Notes: generated from the letters alone by a model not told the origin. Shown: positions 7,986 through 16,712, counted from the stretch's first letter. The stretch: 64,000 bases of DNA from Candidatus Gastranaerophilales bacterium (GCA_017415185.1 JAFQHZ010000006.1:1-64000); one strand, 5' to 3'. Numbers and translations: made by a program.

Positions 7986-9419
7986 ATGCCAAATATATCA
8001 AGTGTTATAAAAGCGATACAAGACATAATGAGAAAAGATACAGGTGTTGACGGAGATGCACAACGTCTTTCTCAAATTGTTTGGATGCTATTTTTGAAGA
8101 TTTTTGCTGATAAGGAAGAAGAAGCGGAAATAATGAATGATGATTACAAATCACCAATAGCAGAAAATTATCGTTGGCAAACTTGGGCAAAAGATGACGA
8201 AGGTATGACTGGTGATGAATTAATTGCTTTTATTAACAATGATTTATTTCCTTATTTGCAAACTCTCGAAAACCAAGCCGATAAAAGAGCTTTAATTATT
8301 CAAAACATCTTTCAAGACACTTATAACTATATGAAATCAGGTACTTTGCTTCGTCAGGTTATAAATAAAATTAACGAAATTGACTTTAATTCAAGCGAAG
8401 ATAGACACTTATTTAATGATATTTATGAGCAACTTTTACAAAGTTTACAATCAGCAGGTAATGCTGGTGAATATTACACACCTCGTGCTGTAACTCAATT
8501 TATTGTTGATATGATTAATCCACAACTTGGTGAAAAAGTTCTTGACCCAGCTTGTGGTACAGGTGGCTTTTTGGCTTGTTCCATTGAACACTTGAAAAAA
8601 CAAATCCAAAGAGCAGAAGATGCTGATTCTTTAAATAACAATATTTATGGCATAGAAAAGAAACCTCTTCCACATCAACTTTGCACAACTAATATGATTT
8701 TACACGGTATCGATACACCTATAAACATTAAACGTGATAATACTTTATCAAAACCGATAAACAATATTTCACCTGCTGATAGGGTTGATTGTATCATTAC
8801 TAACCCACCATTTGGTGGCATTGAAGAAGAAGGAATTGAAAATAATTTTCCTGCAAGTTTTAGAACTCGTGAAACGGCCGATTTATTCTTAATTTACATT
8901 ATGAAGATGTTAAAACCGAATGGAAGAGCAGGTGTTGTATTGCCGGATGGTTCGCTCTTTGGAGAAGGTGTAAAAACAAGAATCAAAGAAGAATTACTGC
9001 AGGAATGCAATTTACATACAATAATTCGTTTGCCAAACGGGGTATTTAATCCATACACAGGTATTAAAACGAATTTGTTATTTTTTACGAAGGGTACTTC
9101 AACAAAAGAAATTTGGTATTATGAACACCCTCTTCCGAAAGGAATAAAAAACTATTCTCGTTCAAACCCAATTACAATAGATGAATTTTTACCAGAAAAA
9201 CAATGGTGGAATAATAGAGTAGAAAATGAACATGCTTGGAAAGTTTCTGTTGAAACAATTATAGAAAGAAGCTACAACTTAGATATTATAAATCCTTACA
9301 TAAAAAATAATGAAATTATTTTATCACGAGATGAAATCATTTCAGAAATACAAAATAGTTTAAATCAATGTAATTCAATATTTAATAAAATAAAAGAGGT
9401 TTTAGCCGATGAAAGTTAA
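7986..9419 (+). CDS. hsdM: Type I restriction-modification, DNA methyltransferase subunit
   Basis: N6-adenine methyltransferase subunit that protects host sites and joins HsdS to form the core complex. The HsdM N-terminal helical domain (DAQRLSQIVWMLFLKIF) is followed by the S-adenosylmethionine-binding motif DPACGTGGFL near residue 185 and the catalytic NPPFGG near 275. Length (477) is typical. The start is ATG with CGGAG upstream, 13 nt after the preceding gene. The last 11 nt overlap hsdS, showing coupled translation. Confidence 0.95.
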   Translation: MPNISSVIKAIQDIMRKDTGVDGDAQRLSQIVWMLFLKIFADKEEEAEIMNDDYKSPIAENYRWQTWAKDDEGMTGDELIAFINNDLFPYLQTLENQADKRALIIQNIFQDTYNYMKSGTLLRQVINKINEIDFNSSEDRHLFNDIYEQLLQSLQSAGNAGEYYTPRAVTQFIVDMINPQLGEKVLDPACGTGGFLACSIEHLKKQIQRAEDADSLNNNIYGIEKKPLPHQLCTTNMILHGIDTPINIKRDNTLSKPINNISPADRVDCIITNPPFGGIEEEGIENNFPASFRTRETADLFLIYIMKMLKPNGRAGVVLPDGSLFGEGVKTRIKEELLQECNLHTIIRLPNGVFNPYTGIKTNLLFFTKGTSTKEIWYYEHPLPKGIKNYSRSNPITIDEFLPEKQWWNNRVENEHAWKVSVETIIERSYNLDIINPYIKNNEIILSRDEIISEIQNSLNQCNSIFNKIKEVLADES

Positions 9420-10677
9420 AATTTCTGATATTTTTGATTTTGAGAAAGGTGCCTTACAAAGTTCCAAATGTGTTATAGGGGAATATGATTTCATAACAGC
9501 TAGTTCTGATTGGAAAAAACACAATGTATATACACATGAATGTGAAGCATTAATTATAGCAGTTGCTGCTTCTGGTTCTTTAGGAAGAACTCATTATGTT
9601 AATGGTAAATTTATTGCAAGTGATTTGTGCTTTATTTTGCAACCAAAAGCAGAATTTAAAGAAAAAATTAATTTGAAATTTTATTATGAATACTTTAATT
9701 TTATAAAAGATGATTTGGTGTATAAAACTGCGACTGGTAGTGCTAAAAAAGCTATTAATAAATTAAATTTTGCACAATATGAAATAATTTTTCCAAATAA
9801 AGAATATCAAGATAAAATTATTCAAAAATTATGCGAATTTAAAAAATATTTTGGAATCTTGAATGAAAATTTTGAATACGATGCTAAATTAGTAGATAAA
9901 CTTCGTCAATCAATTTTGCAAGATGCCATTCAAGGTAAACTAGTTCCACAAAATCCAAACGATGAACCAGCATCAGAATTGCTTGAAAGAATAAGGGTGG
10001 AAAAGGAGCAACTAATCAAAGCTGGAAAGATAAAAAAAGAAAAATGCATAATTATAGATAATAAATATGAAATTGTTATTCCTAAGAATTGGTGTATGTG
10101 CGTTGTTCAAGATATCTCTTTAAAAGTTACAGATGGAGAACATTCAACTCCTCAAAGAGTAAATAGTGGTTATTTTTTATTGTCTGCACGAAATGTAACA
10201 AATCAAGGATTGAAATTAGATAACGTAGATTACGTAGATGAAAGCGAATTTAATAGAATAAGAAAACGATGTAATCCAAACAAAAATGATGTTCTAATGT
10301 CTTGTAGTGGTAGTGTTGGTAGAGTTTGTTTGGTGGATAAAGATAATTGTTATGTAATGGTAAGAAGTGTTGCAATGGTAAGACCTCATAAAAATATTTA
10401 TCCTAAATATTTAGTCTATGTACTAAAATCAGATTTTTTACAAAAACAAATTGAAAAATCTTCAAAAATAACGGCTCAAGCAAATTTATTTTTAGGTAAG
10501 ATTATTGAACTTCAAATACCATTGCCCCCTACAGAAGAACAAAAACGCATTGTTGCAAGAGTAGACGAATTAATGTTGCTATGCGATAAGCTTGAATTAG
10601 AGAATAATAATGCACAAAAATCTTCTTCAGATTTATTACAATCAATAATGCAAAAATATTTCACCCCGGAGGTTTAA
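9409..10677 (+). CDS. hsdS: Type I restriction-modification, DNA specificity subunit
   Basis: Specificity subunit that recognises the bipartite DNA target. It has the canonical two-repeat build: target-recognition domain 1 (about residues 1-150), central conserved helix region (VDKLRQSILQDAIQGKLV and following), target-recognition domain 2 (about 210-370), and the second conserved helix (PLPPTEEQKRIVARVDEL). Length (422) is normal and no frameshift is seen. The gene overlaps hsdM by 11 nt. No second hsdS fragment or inverted repeat pair was seen nearby, so specificity switching by inversion is not suggested, despite the integrase upstream. Confidence 0.93.
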   Translation: MKVKISDIFDFEKGALQSSKCVIGEYDFITASSDWKKHNVYTHECEALIIAVAASGSLGRTHYVNGKFIASDLCFILQPKAEFKEKINLKFYYEYFNFIKDDLVYKTATGSAKKAINKLNFAQYEIIFPNKEYQDKIIQKLCEFKKYFGILNENFEYDAKLVDKLRQSILQDAIQGKLVPQNPNDEPASELLERIRVEKEQLIKAGKIKKEKCIIIDNKYEIVIPKNWCMCVVQDISLKVTDGEHSTPQRVNSGYFLLSARNVTNQGLKLDNVDYVDESEFNRIRKRCNPNKNDVLMSCSGSVGRVCLVDKDNCYVMVRSVAMVRPHKNIYPKYLVYVLKSDFLQKQIEKSSKITAQANLFLGKIIELQIPLPPTEEQKRIVARVDELMLLCDKLELENNNAQKSSSDLLQSIMQKYFTPEV

Positions 10678-10680
10678 TTG

Positions 10681-11637
10681 ATGAGTGCATCTCCGTTTCA
10701 AAAAGCATACGAATTTGAAGAAAAATATGGGATTGATAGGTTAAAACTGTGTATTCAAAATGCCGAAATAGCATATAAAACTTTTGCACCTGAAACAATT
10801 GATTATTGTAAATGTATTATTGAATCGGTTGCTAAACAAATAATTGCTGATAACAATATTGAGTATGACAAAGAATGGACTCTTGCGCAGTTAACAAAAA
10901 AATCCATAGATTGTTTAAATTTTGAGAATCAACATATTAGAAAGGCACTTACAAATATTATTGAGACTTATTCAACAGTAAGAAATCAACAAGGAATTGC
11001 CGCCCACGGGCATATAGAAAATGGCACTATCCCGACAGAAACAGATGTTAGGATATTTGCTTCTGCATTTTTTCATTATATAGAAATTATTTCAGCACTA
11101 TTAGATAAATCAAAAATTAATACTAATTATACAAACATAAAATTTGAAAAAATCGATGAAGTCCCAGAATACAATTATGCAAATAAGTATATTGATAATA
11201 ATGTAAGGGTATCATATGAAGATGGTTCGATTTTTATAAATGGTCAAGAAATACGTCCAAGTAGTATTTTGTATAACTTTGACAGGTTAGCTTATGGTGA
11301 GATGAATAACGAATGTTTTGATAATTTAAACAAAAGCAGAGATTATTTGGAAGAATTAGTATTAGAATATTATCTAGAATCTTTTATTGATGAAAATCCT
11401 CTTCTCATCGAGGATTCATTATATATTTCTATTGATGAGAATATGACATTTAAAGATACTTTTATATATGCAAAAGGTACGTTAAACTGGGAAGAGGTTG
11501 AATATGATGAAAACTCAGATTTACCATTAAAAGCAAGCTGTACATCTTGGTTTGAAGTATGTTTTAGTTATGAATTTGATTCTAGTATTAATGAATTTTC
11601 ATACAATATTGAGTCTTTTGAATTTATAAATTATTAA
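10681..11637 (+). CDS. Abortive-infection protein, Abi_C-like HEPN fold
   Basis: The first 140 residues match the pattern of the Abi_C domain: EYDKEWTLAQLTKK, then a helix, then VRNQQGIAAHGH, the R/N...xAHG signature of HEPN-type RNase folds found in abortive-infection proteins. The remaining 170 residues form a separate acidic domain that I do not recognise. The ATG at 10681 is preferred over a TTG at 10678 because GGAGG at 10668-10672 is optimally spaced. The ribosome site lies inside the end of hsdS, so the gene is coupled to the restriction system and may act as a back-up that kills the cell if restriction fails. The RNase activity is inferred from family knowledge. Confidence 0.75.
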   Translation: MSASPFQKAYEFEEKYGIDRLKLCIQNAEIAYKTFAPETIDYCKCIIESVAKQIIADNNIEYDKEWTLAQLTKKSIDCLNFENQHIRKALTNIIETYSTVRNQQGIAAHGHIENGTIPTETDVRIFASAFFHYIEIISALLDKSKINTNYTNIKFEKIDEVPEYNYANKYIDNNVRVSYEDGSIFINGQEIRPSSILYNFDRLAYGEMNNECFDNLNKSRDYLEELVLEYYLESFIDENPLLIEDSLYISIDENMTFKDTFIYAKGTLNWEEVEYDENSDLPLKASCTSWFEVCFSYEFDSSINEFSYNIESFEFINY

Positions 11638-11658
11638 CACAAAGGAATTAGAACAAAT

Positions 11659-11982
11659 ATGAATATTTTAATTTTAGGAAATGGTTTTGATATTGCACAT
11701 GAATTACCAACAAAATACAATGATTTTTTGGAATATTGCATTAAAAAATATTCAATTGATAAAACTTCTAGATATATCGAAAAAGCAGAATCTTTTACAA
11801 ATAATTTGTGGTTAAGACATTTTATATCCATTCAACCAGAAGGTGACAAATGGATTGATTTAGAAAATGAAATATACAATGTAATTAAAAATCTCAATAA
11901 AAGCTTACAGAGTATAACAAACAATTACAAAACTACTGATTTCTATTATGAATATATATATATATTCAAAAAATCAAATTGA
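11659..11982 (+). CDS. AbiH-family protein, N-terminal fragment (frameshifted)
   Basis: The N-terminus MNILILGNGFDIAHELPT is the hallmark of AbiH-like phage abortive-infection proteins (GNGFD, usually followed by LPTxYxDF). The frame runs through a TA dinucleotide tract and stops shortly after it at 11980-11982, while the rest of AbiH continues in another frame from 11948. Adding one TA unit joins the frames exactly. The gene follows the Abi_C-like gene by 21 nt and probably belongs to the hsd-abi transcript. It may be a phase-variable gene caught in the OFF state, a true pseudogene, or carry a sequencing error at the tract. Confidence 0.75.
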   Translation: MNILILGNGFDIAHELPTKYNDFLEYCIKKYSIDKTSRYIEKAESFTNNLWLRHFISIQPEGDKWIDLENEIYNVIKNLNKSLQSITNNYKTTDFYYEYIYIFKKSN

Positions 11983-12775
11983 AAAAGATTATAATTTAAG
12001 AAATATAATTAGTAAATTTCAAAAGATTGAGATTTTAGGCGAATATGGTGAACTTCAAATTAAGCAATATATACATAATCCACAGGTCTATCGATTTACA
12101 AGTTACAAAGAATTAATTCAATTGTTATATGAACACCTTCGAGAGTTTACAAAAGAATTTGACAAATACTTATTAGATGAAATAACTCCGAAAATTGGGA
12201 ATAAAAATTTCAATTATTCTTTGTTAAAGAGCTCTTCCGTTAGAGTTTTAAATTTTAATTACACTAATACATATGAACAATTATATAGTCCGCATAGTAT
12301 ATATGCTGACTCAAATCCGAAATTTGCTTATATTCACGGAAAAACTTGTGCTTCAGAAGACTGTAACTTGGTTTTAGGTGCACACTCCTTTTTTAATAAA
12401 AAGCCAAATGTTTTAGATGAAGAAATAAATGTAGAATTTAATATTTTTAAAAAACATAATCAAAGACATAGGTACTCTACTATAGAGTCCTATCAAACAT
12501 TATTAAAAGAACTTGGTGATAAAAGAAAAATTATTGTACCAAATTTTCATATAATAGGACATTCTTTAGACAAAACAGACCATAGCATTTTAAAACATAT
12601 TTTACAGGTAAGAGAAAGGTCTGTAATTAATGTCTATTATCACAATCAGGATGCTCTTGAACGAATGATAAATAATATAACTGAAATAATCGGTGAAGAG
12701 GAAGTTATGTCTAAAGTTAGATTTATAGATCAACATGATCCTAAGCTAGGAATTTTAATTCCAATTAAAGATTGA
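11948..12775 (+). CDS. AbiH-family protein, C-terminal fragment (frameshifted)
   Basis: This frame holds the conserved remainder of AbiH: VLNFNYTNTYEQLY, YIHGK, LVLGAHS and the C-terminal IIGHSLDKTDHSIL motif. The nominal start MNIYIYS lies inside the TA tract and has no ribosome site, so it is unlikely to be a real start; the fragment makes sense only as the second part of the upstream ORF. Together the two parts give about 370 residues, the normal AbiH length. The catalytic-looking residues of the family are preserved, which points to recent interruption or phase variation over long decay. Confidence 0.75.
   Translation: MNIYIYSKNQIEKDYNLRNIISKFQKIEILGEYGELQIKQYIHNPQVYRFTSYKELIQLLYEHLREFTKEFDKYLLDEITPKIGNKNFNYSLLKSSSVRVLNFNYTNTYEQLYSPHSIYADSNPKFAYIHGKTCASEDCNLVLGAHSFFNKKPNVLDEEINVEFNIFKKHNQRHRYSTIESYQTLLKELGDKRKIIVPNFHIIGHSLDKTDHSILKHILQVRERSVINVYYHNQDALERMINNITEIIGEEEVMSKVRFIDQHDPKLGILIPIKD
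11951..11966 (+). repeat. TA dinucleotide tract inside abiH
   Basis: Seven uninterrupted AT units (11952-11965) at the exact point where the AbiH frame breaks. Eight or five units would give a continuous reading frame. Slippage at such a tract is a known route to phase variation. Confidence 0.8.
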
Positions 12776-12841
12776 TGTTAATATATGCAAAATAAACATT
12801 AAGAAATAATTTACAAAGACTGAGATAAATAAAAAGTTTGT

Positions 12842-12847
12842 TATAAT
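12842..12847 (+). promoter_or_regulatory. -10 box giving a probable leaderless tcmP message
   Basis: Perfect TATAAT whose last base is 7 nt before the A of the tcmP ATG at 12854. There is no ribosome site between them, so transcription should start at or next to the start codon. Confidence 0.5.
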
Positions 12848-12853
12848 TGTTTT

Positions 12854-14074
12854 ATGATTAACACAGCGCAAGAACATTTTATAGAAGAAAAACCACATAC
12901 AGAAATCAAACATAAGCTTTTTAAAGCTGCTCTTGATACTAGTATTGCGATTGCAAACGGAATAAATTATTCAAAAAAAGAAAATAAATCATATACATAT
13001 ATTGATTTATATGCCGGTGCTGGAAAATTTAATGATGAGCATAAGGGTTCACCTTTATTAGCAATAAATTCCTTTGAAAAATATAGTGATACAACTAAAC
13101 GGTCTTTTGCTAATATCCAAATGGTTGTAGCAGAAAAAGATGCGAAAAATATTGAATGTTTAACCCAAAATATAAATGAAGAAAAACAAAATTTATCTTT
13201 AAATGATTTATCCTGTACTTTCTGTAATGGGTCTTGGGAAACTCATTCAGAAATGTTAAAAAAACATATCAAATCAAGTCAATGGGGATTCGTTTTTGTC
13301 GATCCTTTCTCTTTAGAATTAGATTTCAATAAATTAATAGAATTAATTAATGAAAGTCCTTATTACAAAGATATTTTAATACTTATAAACAAATCTGCGC
13401 AAGAGAGAATTCTTGGGAAAATCGATGAACCAGATATTAACAAATTATGCGATTATTTTAATATAACTGAGTCCAACTTAAAAAGAATGTTTGATTTTGT
13501 AAAATCAAAAGGAGGGTCTAATGAAACTGTAATTCAACATTTGATAAAAAGGTCTATTAGTAAGTTAGATAAAGATTATGTAATAAATGTAGCAATTACA
13601 AGAACAAGGAATGGAAAGCTCGAAGATTCTAACAGGTTTTATTTATGTTTAATTACAAGTGCTATTGGTGTCGCAAATAGTTTTCTCGAAAAATACGCCG
13701 AAGAACTTGAAGATAAAACATTGAAAAATAATAATATGCAGTTAAGCTTATTAAATACTTCCCCGATAACAAGATATGTTTCATTGGAGGAGCAAGTAAT
13801 AAAAATTTTAACTAAAGAGGATTTAACATTGTTTAAACTTTCTCAAAAAATGTATAATGTATTCCATTCTTGGAAAGATTCTGACGGAAATGCAATACCT
13901 CATAGACAGGCTCTTTTAACAGCAATAAATAATTTATTAAATAATAGGAAAATAAAATTAATTACTCCTGAAAAAGCAAGACTTGGTTGTATAAGCAATA
14001 AAACCAACAAACTACTATCTCAATCGCTTAATACAAAAGAAGATGCAAAAAGCATTAAAATAGGTCTTATATAG
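12854..14074 (+). CDS. tcmP: Three-Cys-motif partner protein TcmP
   Basis: The sequence near the N-terminus ([16 protein letters not shown], then [11 protein letters not shown] and GSPLLAI) and the later [10 protein letters not shown] fit the TcmP family, a conserved partner of proteins with a three-Cys motif. YIDLYAGAG and VFVDPF resemble motifs I and IV of a Rossmann-like methyltransferase. The C-terminal 120 residues look like a winged-helix DNA-binding tail. The partner gene is present, convergent and overlapping at the 3' ends by 8 nt. TcmP function is not established; the pair often travels on mobile or defence-rich DNA. Its message is probably leaderless. Confidence 0.82.
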   Translation: MINTAQEHFIEEKPHTEIKHKLFKAALDTSIAIANGINYSKKENKSYTYIDLYAGAGKFNDEHKGSPLLAINSFEKYSDTTKRSFANIQMVVAEKDAKNIECLTQNINEEKQNLSLNDLSCTFCNGSWETHSEMLKKHIKSSQWGFVFVDPFSLELDFNKLIELINESPYYKDILILINKSAQERILGKIDEPDINKLCDYFNITESNLKRMFDFVKSKGGSNETVIQHLIKRSISKLDKDYVINVAITRTRNGKLEDSNRFYLCLITSAIGVANSFLEKYAEELEDKTLKNNNMQLSLLNTSPITRYVSLEEQVIKILTKEDLTLFKLSQKMYNVFHSWKDSDGNAIPHRQALLTAINNLLNNRKIKLITPEKARLGCISNKTNKLLSQSLNTKEDAKSIKIGLI

Positions 14075-14774
14075 GTAGTTCTTTCCACTCACGTCCCTGA
14101 AGTGTGCAGCCTGCTATTTTCTTGCTTACGCCACCCCATTGTTTGAAAAAGAATGGAATTTTATTTTCTAAGCAGTTATCTCTTATAGATGTTACCCAAT
14201 TTTCTTTTATTGGTCTTGCTCCTGGGCCACTTTCACCACCTACAATCACCCAATTAATATTATCTAATGAAAGATCTTTAATTTCTGTTAACATCGGTTC
14301 AATTGATAAATATTTGATATGTGCAGGTGTATTAATTAAATAAGGAATTCGTCGTTTTTGTTTATCAGATTCAACTGTCACACCTAGCCAAATATTTTTT
14401 GTCCATTTTAACTTAGGGGCAATTTGTTCTAATCTTTCTGCACGTTTTGTTAGAACCTGAAATGTATGCCATTTAGCCTTATTCATTACTTCAAAAACTT
14501 TTATAATAAATTCATCCGGAACGTCTTTATGAAATAAATCACTCATTGAACAAACAAATATAATTTGAGGTTTTTTCCAAGATAAAGGCTCTTTTAGACA
14601 ATCTTCATGGGTAGTTACTTGAAAACAGTTTCTATATTTTTCTTGCCCCATCGCATGTAATCTTCTTGCCATGCGTTCCGCATAGCAATTTTGGCATCCT
14701 TCACTGATCTTAGTGCAACCAGTAACAGGATTCCAAGTTGATTCTGTCCATTCAATCTTCGACTTTGTTGCCAT
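14067..14774 (-). CDS. Three-Cys-motif protein, phage Gp37/Gp68 (DUF5131) family
   Basis: DUF5131 proteins are uncharacterised and first noted in mycobacteriophages. The N-terminal motif [16 protein letters not shown], then [14 protein letters not shown], contains cysteines spaced C-x6-C-x2-C, resembling but not identical to the iron-sulfur cluster motif of radical SAM enzymes. [26 protein letters not shown] and [13 protein letters not shown], all conserved in the family, are present. Length 235 is typical. The ATG at 14774 (MATKSKIEW) is preferred to an upstream TTG, because family members start at this position. The TcmP partner is encoded tail-to-tail. A radical-type or metal-dependent reaction is an inference. 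Confidence 0.87.
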   Translation of the reverse strand: MATKSKIEWTESTWNPVTGCTKISEGCQNCYAERMARRLHAMGQEKYRNCFQVTTHEDCLKEPLSWKKPQIIFVCSMSDLFHKDVPDEFIIKVFEVMNKAKWHTFQVLTKRAERLEQIAPKLKWTKNIWLGVTVESDKQKRRIPYLINTPAHIKYLSIEPMLTEIKDLSLDNINWVIVGGESGPGARPIKENWVTSIRDNCLENKIPFFFKQWGGVSKKIAGCTLQGREWKELPI

Positions 14775-14830
14775 AATATAATATTGTAATTCTTGCAAAG
14801 AAAAATATAACCTCTGTTTATATGATTATA

Positions 14831-14859
14831 TTGACTTTCAACTACTCCCGAGTGATGTA
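14831..14859 (+). promoter_or_regulatory. Island promoter element, copy B
   Basis: TTGACT (14831-14836), 17-bp spacer ending in GAGT, then GATGTA (14854-14859) and ATGT. It is followed by AAAGGAGG and the ATG at 14886. This is the closest copy to a consensus -35. Confidence 0.7.
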
Positions 14860-14885
14860 TGTCACAACCTAAAAGGAGGTTGTGT

Positions 14886-15101
14886 ATGGAAGAAAGATTT
14901 GTTATTAAAAGAAAAGATTTTAAAAAGTTAGAACGGTATGCTGAAAATATTTATAACACGGCAGTAGTTATTGATTATTTTTGCTCATCACAAAAGGAAT
15001 ACGAAGAACTTTATAACCTAGCGCCTATTGTAAAAAATCTTCGTCGTGATGCAGATCAAGTTAATGCGTTTTTTATAAACTATCCTGAAAGCATTGATTA
15101 G
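14886..15101 (+). CDS. Small orphan protein, function unknown
   Basis: A 71-residue, charged, probably all-helical protein (MEERFVIKRKDFKKLERY...) with no signal peptide, membrane segment or recognised motif. The ATG at 14886 is chosen because AAAGGAGG lies 7 nt upstream; an in-frame start at 14859 would overlap the promoter. It has its own copy of the island promoter, shared with the integrase and transposase genes, so it may be part of mobile-element control. Its 3' end overlaps the convergent ogt gene by 29 nt. Confidence 0.6.
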   Translation: MEERFVIKRKDFKKLERYAENIYNTAVVIDYFCSSQKEYEELYNLAPIVKNLRRDADQVNAFFINYPESID

Positions 15102-15546
15102 TTTCTAGCTTCAAAAGTTGTTCTTTTCTATCAACGCCGCAAGCAAAGCCTGTTAATTTGCCCGTTTTTGAAATAACTCTATGACAAGGAATTATAAGCA
15201 AAATCGGATTTTTATTACACGCTGAGCCAACTGCTCTTTGTGCATTGGGCTTGCCTACAGCTTCAGCGATTTCCTGATAAGATTTCGTTTTACCATAAGG
15301 GATTTTTAATAATTCTGCCCAAACTTTTTTCTGAAATTCAGTTCCTTTCGGCGAAATATTTAGTTCAAATTTGGTCCTTTTACCCTCAAAATATTCATCA
15401 AGTTGTTTTACTACTTCTGCAAAATATCCAATCCGTTCGGAAATTTTTGAGCGACTTTCAACAACTCTAAGCCTTTGAATAGTATCGTTTTCAAGCTCAA
15501 TTTCTAATATACCAATTGGTGATTTGTAGTAAAATTTTTCTGTCAT
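15073..15546 (-). CDS. ogt: Methylated-DNA--protein-cysteine methyltransferase
   Basis: Suicide repair protein that moves the alkyl group of O6-alkylguanine onto its own cysteine. The active-site motif is complete: LLIIPCHRVISKTGKLTGF. The helix-turn-helix part (FQKKVWAELLKIPYGKT, then YQEIAEAVGKPNAQRAVG) is also present. At 157 residues it is the usual Ogt size. The 3' end overlaps the small gene at 14886 on the opposite strand. The start ATG has no strong ribosome site, because the 11-bp TTTAAAC array occupies the space directly upstream. Confidence 0.93.
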   Translation of the reverse strand: MTEKFYYKSPIGILEIELENDTIQRLRVVESRSKISERIGYFAEVVKQLDEYFEGKRTKFELNISPKGTEFQKKVWAELLKIPYGKTKSYQEIAEAVGKPNAQRAVGSACNKNPILLIIPCHRVISKTGKLTGFACGVDRKEQLLKLETNQCFQDSL

Positions 15547-15550
15547 AAAT

Positions 15551-15605
15551 TTTAAACATCTTTTAAACGCTTTTTAAATTGCTTTTAAAAGGCTTTTAAA
15601 CACCT
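15551..15605 (+). repeat. 11-bp phased TTTAAAC array, copy 2 (five units)
   Basis: TTTAAA starts at 15551, 15562, 15573, 15584 and 15595, exactly 11 bp apart, consensus TTTAAAC plus four bases of which the last is often T. As in copy 1, the array is in the + orientation and touches a stop codon (TAA of the FMN reductase, 15596-15598 on the minus strand). It fills the whole gap between that gene and ogt. Confidence 0.85.
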
Positions 15606-16129
15606 TTACCCATTTCGTAGGCTTGTTGAATAAACGGTGTGCCGTTGATTTCGCCTCGTTCGTAAACGCCTTTGGCATAGATTACGCCCATTTCTTTTGA
15701 GCCTTCAAGGCACGCAGCCAAACCTCTAAAACACTCCAAAGTACAATCCATTGTATGTTTTTCATCTTCTGCAGCAGTCATAATATAATAAAATTCTTTA
15801 TCTCTAAATTCAAGCCAACGAGCAACAGTTCTATCGATTACGGCCTTTAATTGCGCTGAAATTGAATAAAAATAAACAGGGCTTGAAAGCACAATTACAT
15901 CAGCATCAAGCATTTTTTGTAAAACTTCTGCCATATCGTCTTTAATTAAGCAAACTCCTGTATCTTTGCAAGCGTAGCAAGCCTTGCAATAGCCGATATT
16001 CTTCCCTGCAACGAATATTTTTTCAACCTCGTTACCCGCTTCAATTGCGCCTTTCATAAACTCGTCGCAAAGTGTATCTGAATTTCCGCCTTTTCTTGGG
16101 CTACCTGATAATATCAAAACTTTTTTCAT
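15596..16129 (-). CDS. Flavodoxin-fold NADPH-dependent FMN reductase
   Basis: FMN-binding oxidoreductase of the NAD(P)H-dependent FMN reductase / iron-sulfur flavoprotein group. The flavin phosphate loop SGSPRKGGNSDTL is at residues 8-20 and the second loop SSPVYFYSISAQLKAVID near 80-97. A cysteine cluster (YCKACYACKDTGVC) near 48-61 has the compact spacing seen in iron-sulfur flavoproteins, so a [4Fe-4S] cluster is possible. A strong ribosome site (AGGAG) precedes the ATG. It lies 11 nt after the YjbR gene on the same strand and probably forms an operon with it. Confidence 0.88.
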   Translation of the reverse strand: MKKVLILSGSPRKGGNSDTLCDEFMKGAIEAGNEVEKIFVAGKNIGYCKACYACKDTGVCLIKDDMAEVLQKMLDADVIVLSSPVYFYSISAQLKAVIDRTVARWLEFRDKEFYYIMTAAEDEKHTMDCTLECFRGLAACLEGSKEMGVIYAKGVYERGEINGTPFIQQAYEMGKGV

Positions 16130-16140
16130 AATAAACTCCT

Positions 16141-16506
16141 TTATTCAATATTTTCAACTCGTTTTTTGAGCTTTGGTGCGGTTATATCAAAGCTTTTTCG
16201 AATAATTGCGTCCAAAACCACAGGCTCAATATTACTCACATCAACTTTGCACCAATGCGTTTTGTTCATATGCCAAGCCGGAAGAATACTTTCCGGATAT
16301 TGATCTTTTAAAATAAAAATCGTCTCAGGTTCAGCTTTAAGGTTAATAAAAAGCTTGCCATCTTGCTCGAAAACCACCCCAAACCATTTGTTATTAGACT
16401 TGTGTCGCAAAATCGGCGTGTTTTCATACTTATCATCCGAAAAAGGATAAGTTTCAATCGCATCTTCACCTATCAGGCATCTTTTAATAAGCTGTTTTTT
16501 ATTCAT
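16141..16506 (-). CDS. MmcQ/YjbR family protein
   Basis: Small DNA-binding-fold protein of the MmcQ/YjbR family (double-wing fold). Recognised by ETYPFSDD near the N-terminus, a central FGVVF strand, INLKAEPE, and the ending with HWCKVDVS and IRKSFDITAPKL. Length 121 is typical. The molecular function of the family is unsettled despite the structural likeness to DNA-binding proteins. It is upstream of and likely cotranscribed with the FMN reductase. Confidence 0.88.
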   Translation of the reverse strand: MNKKQLIKRCLIGEDAIETYPFSDDKYENTPILRHKSNNKWFGVVFEQDGKLFINLKAEPETIFILKDQYPESILPAWHMNKTHWCKVDVSNIEPVVLDAIIRKSFDITAPKLKKRVENIE

Positions 16507-16658
16507 CGCAATCCTATTTGTTCAAAATGCTAAGCACAATTTGCAATAACTACTTTGCCCTTTTGAAGCTCATTTTCCATACTTCAATTATAACTCAAAT
16601 TTTCAATATAAGTTTGAATATTAAGTGTGTTGAAATGATACAAAAACCGCTGTACAAG

Positions 16659-16687
16659 TTGATGTTTCTGCTTATACGAGTGATTAA
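16659..16687 (+). promoter_or_regulatory. Island promoter element, copy E
   Basis: TTGATG (16659-16664), 17-bp spacer ending GAGT, then GATTAA (16682-16687) continuing ATGT. It is followed by GAAAGGAG and the ATG at 16713. Confidence 0.65.
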
Positions 16688-16712
16688 TGTTATAGCTTGA
16701 AAGGAGCACGAT

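Noticed and set aside
16518-16700. 60-codon frame between the YjbR gene and the small gene pair
   Set aside because: No ribosome site, and it overlaps promoter copy E.
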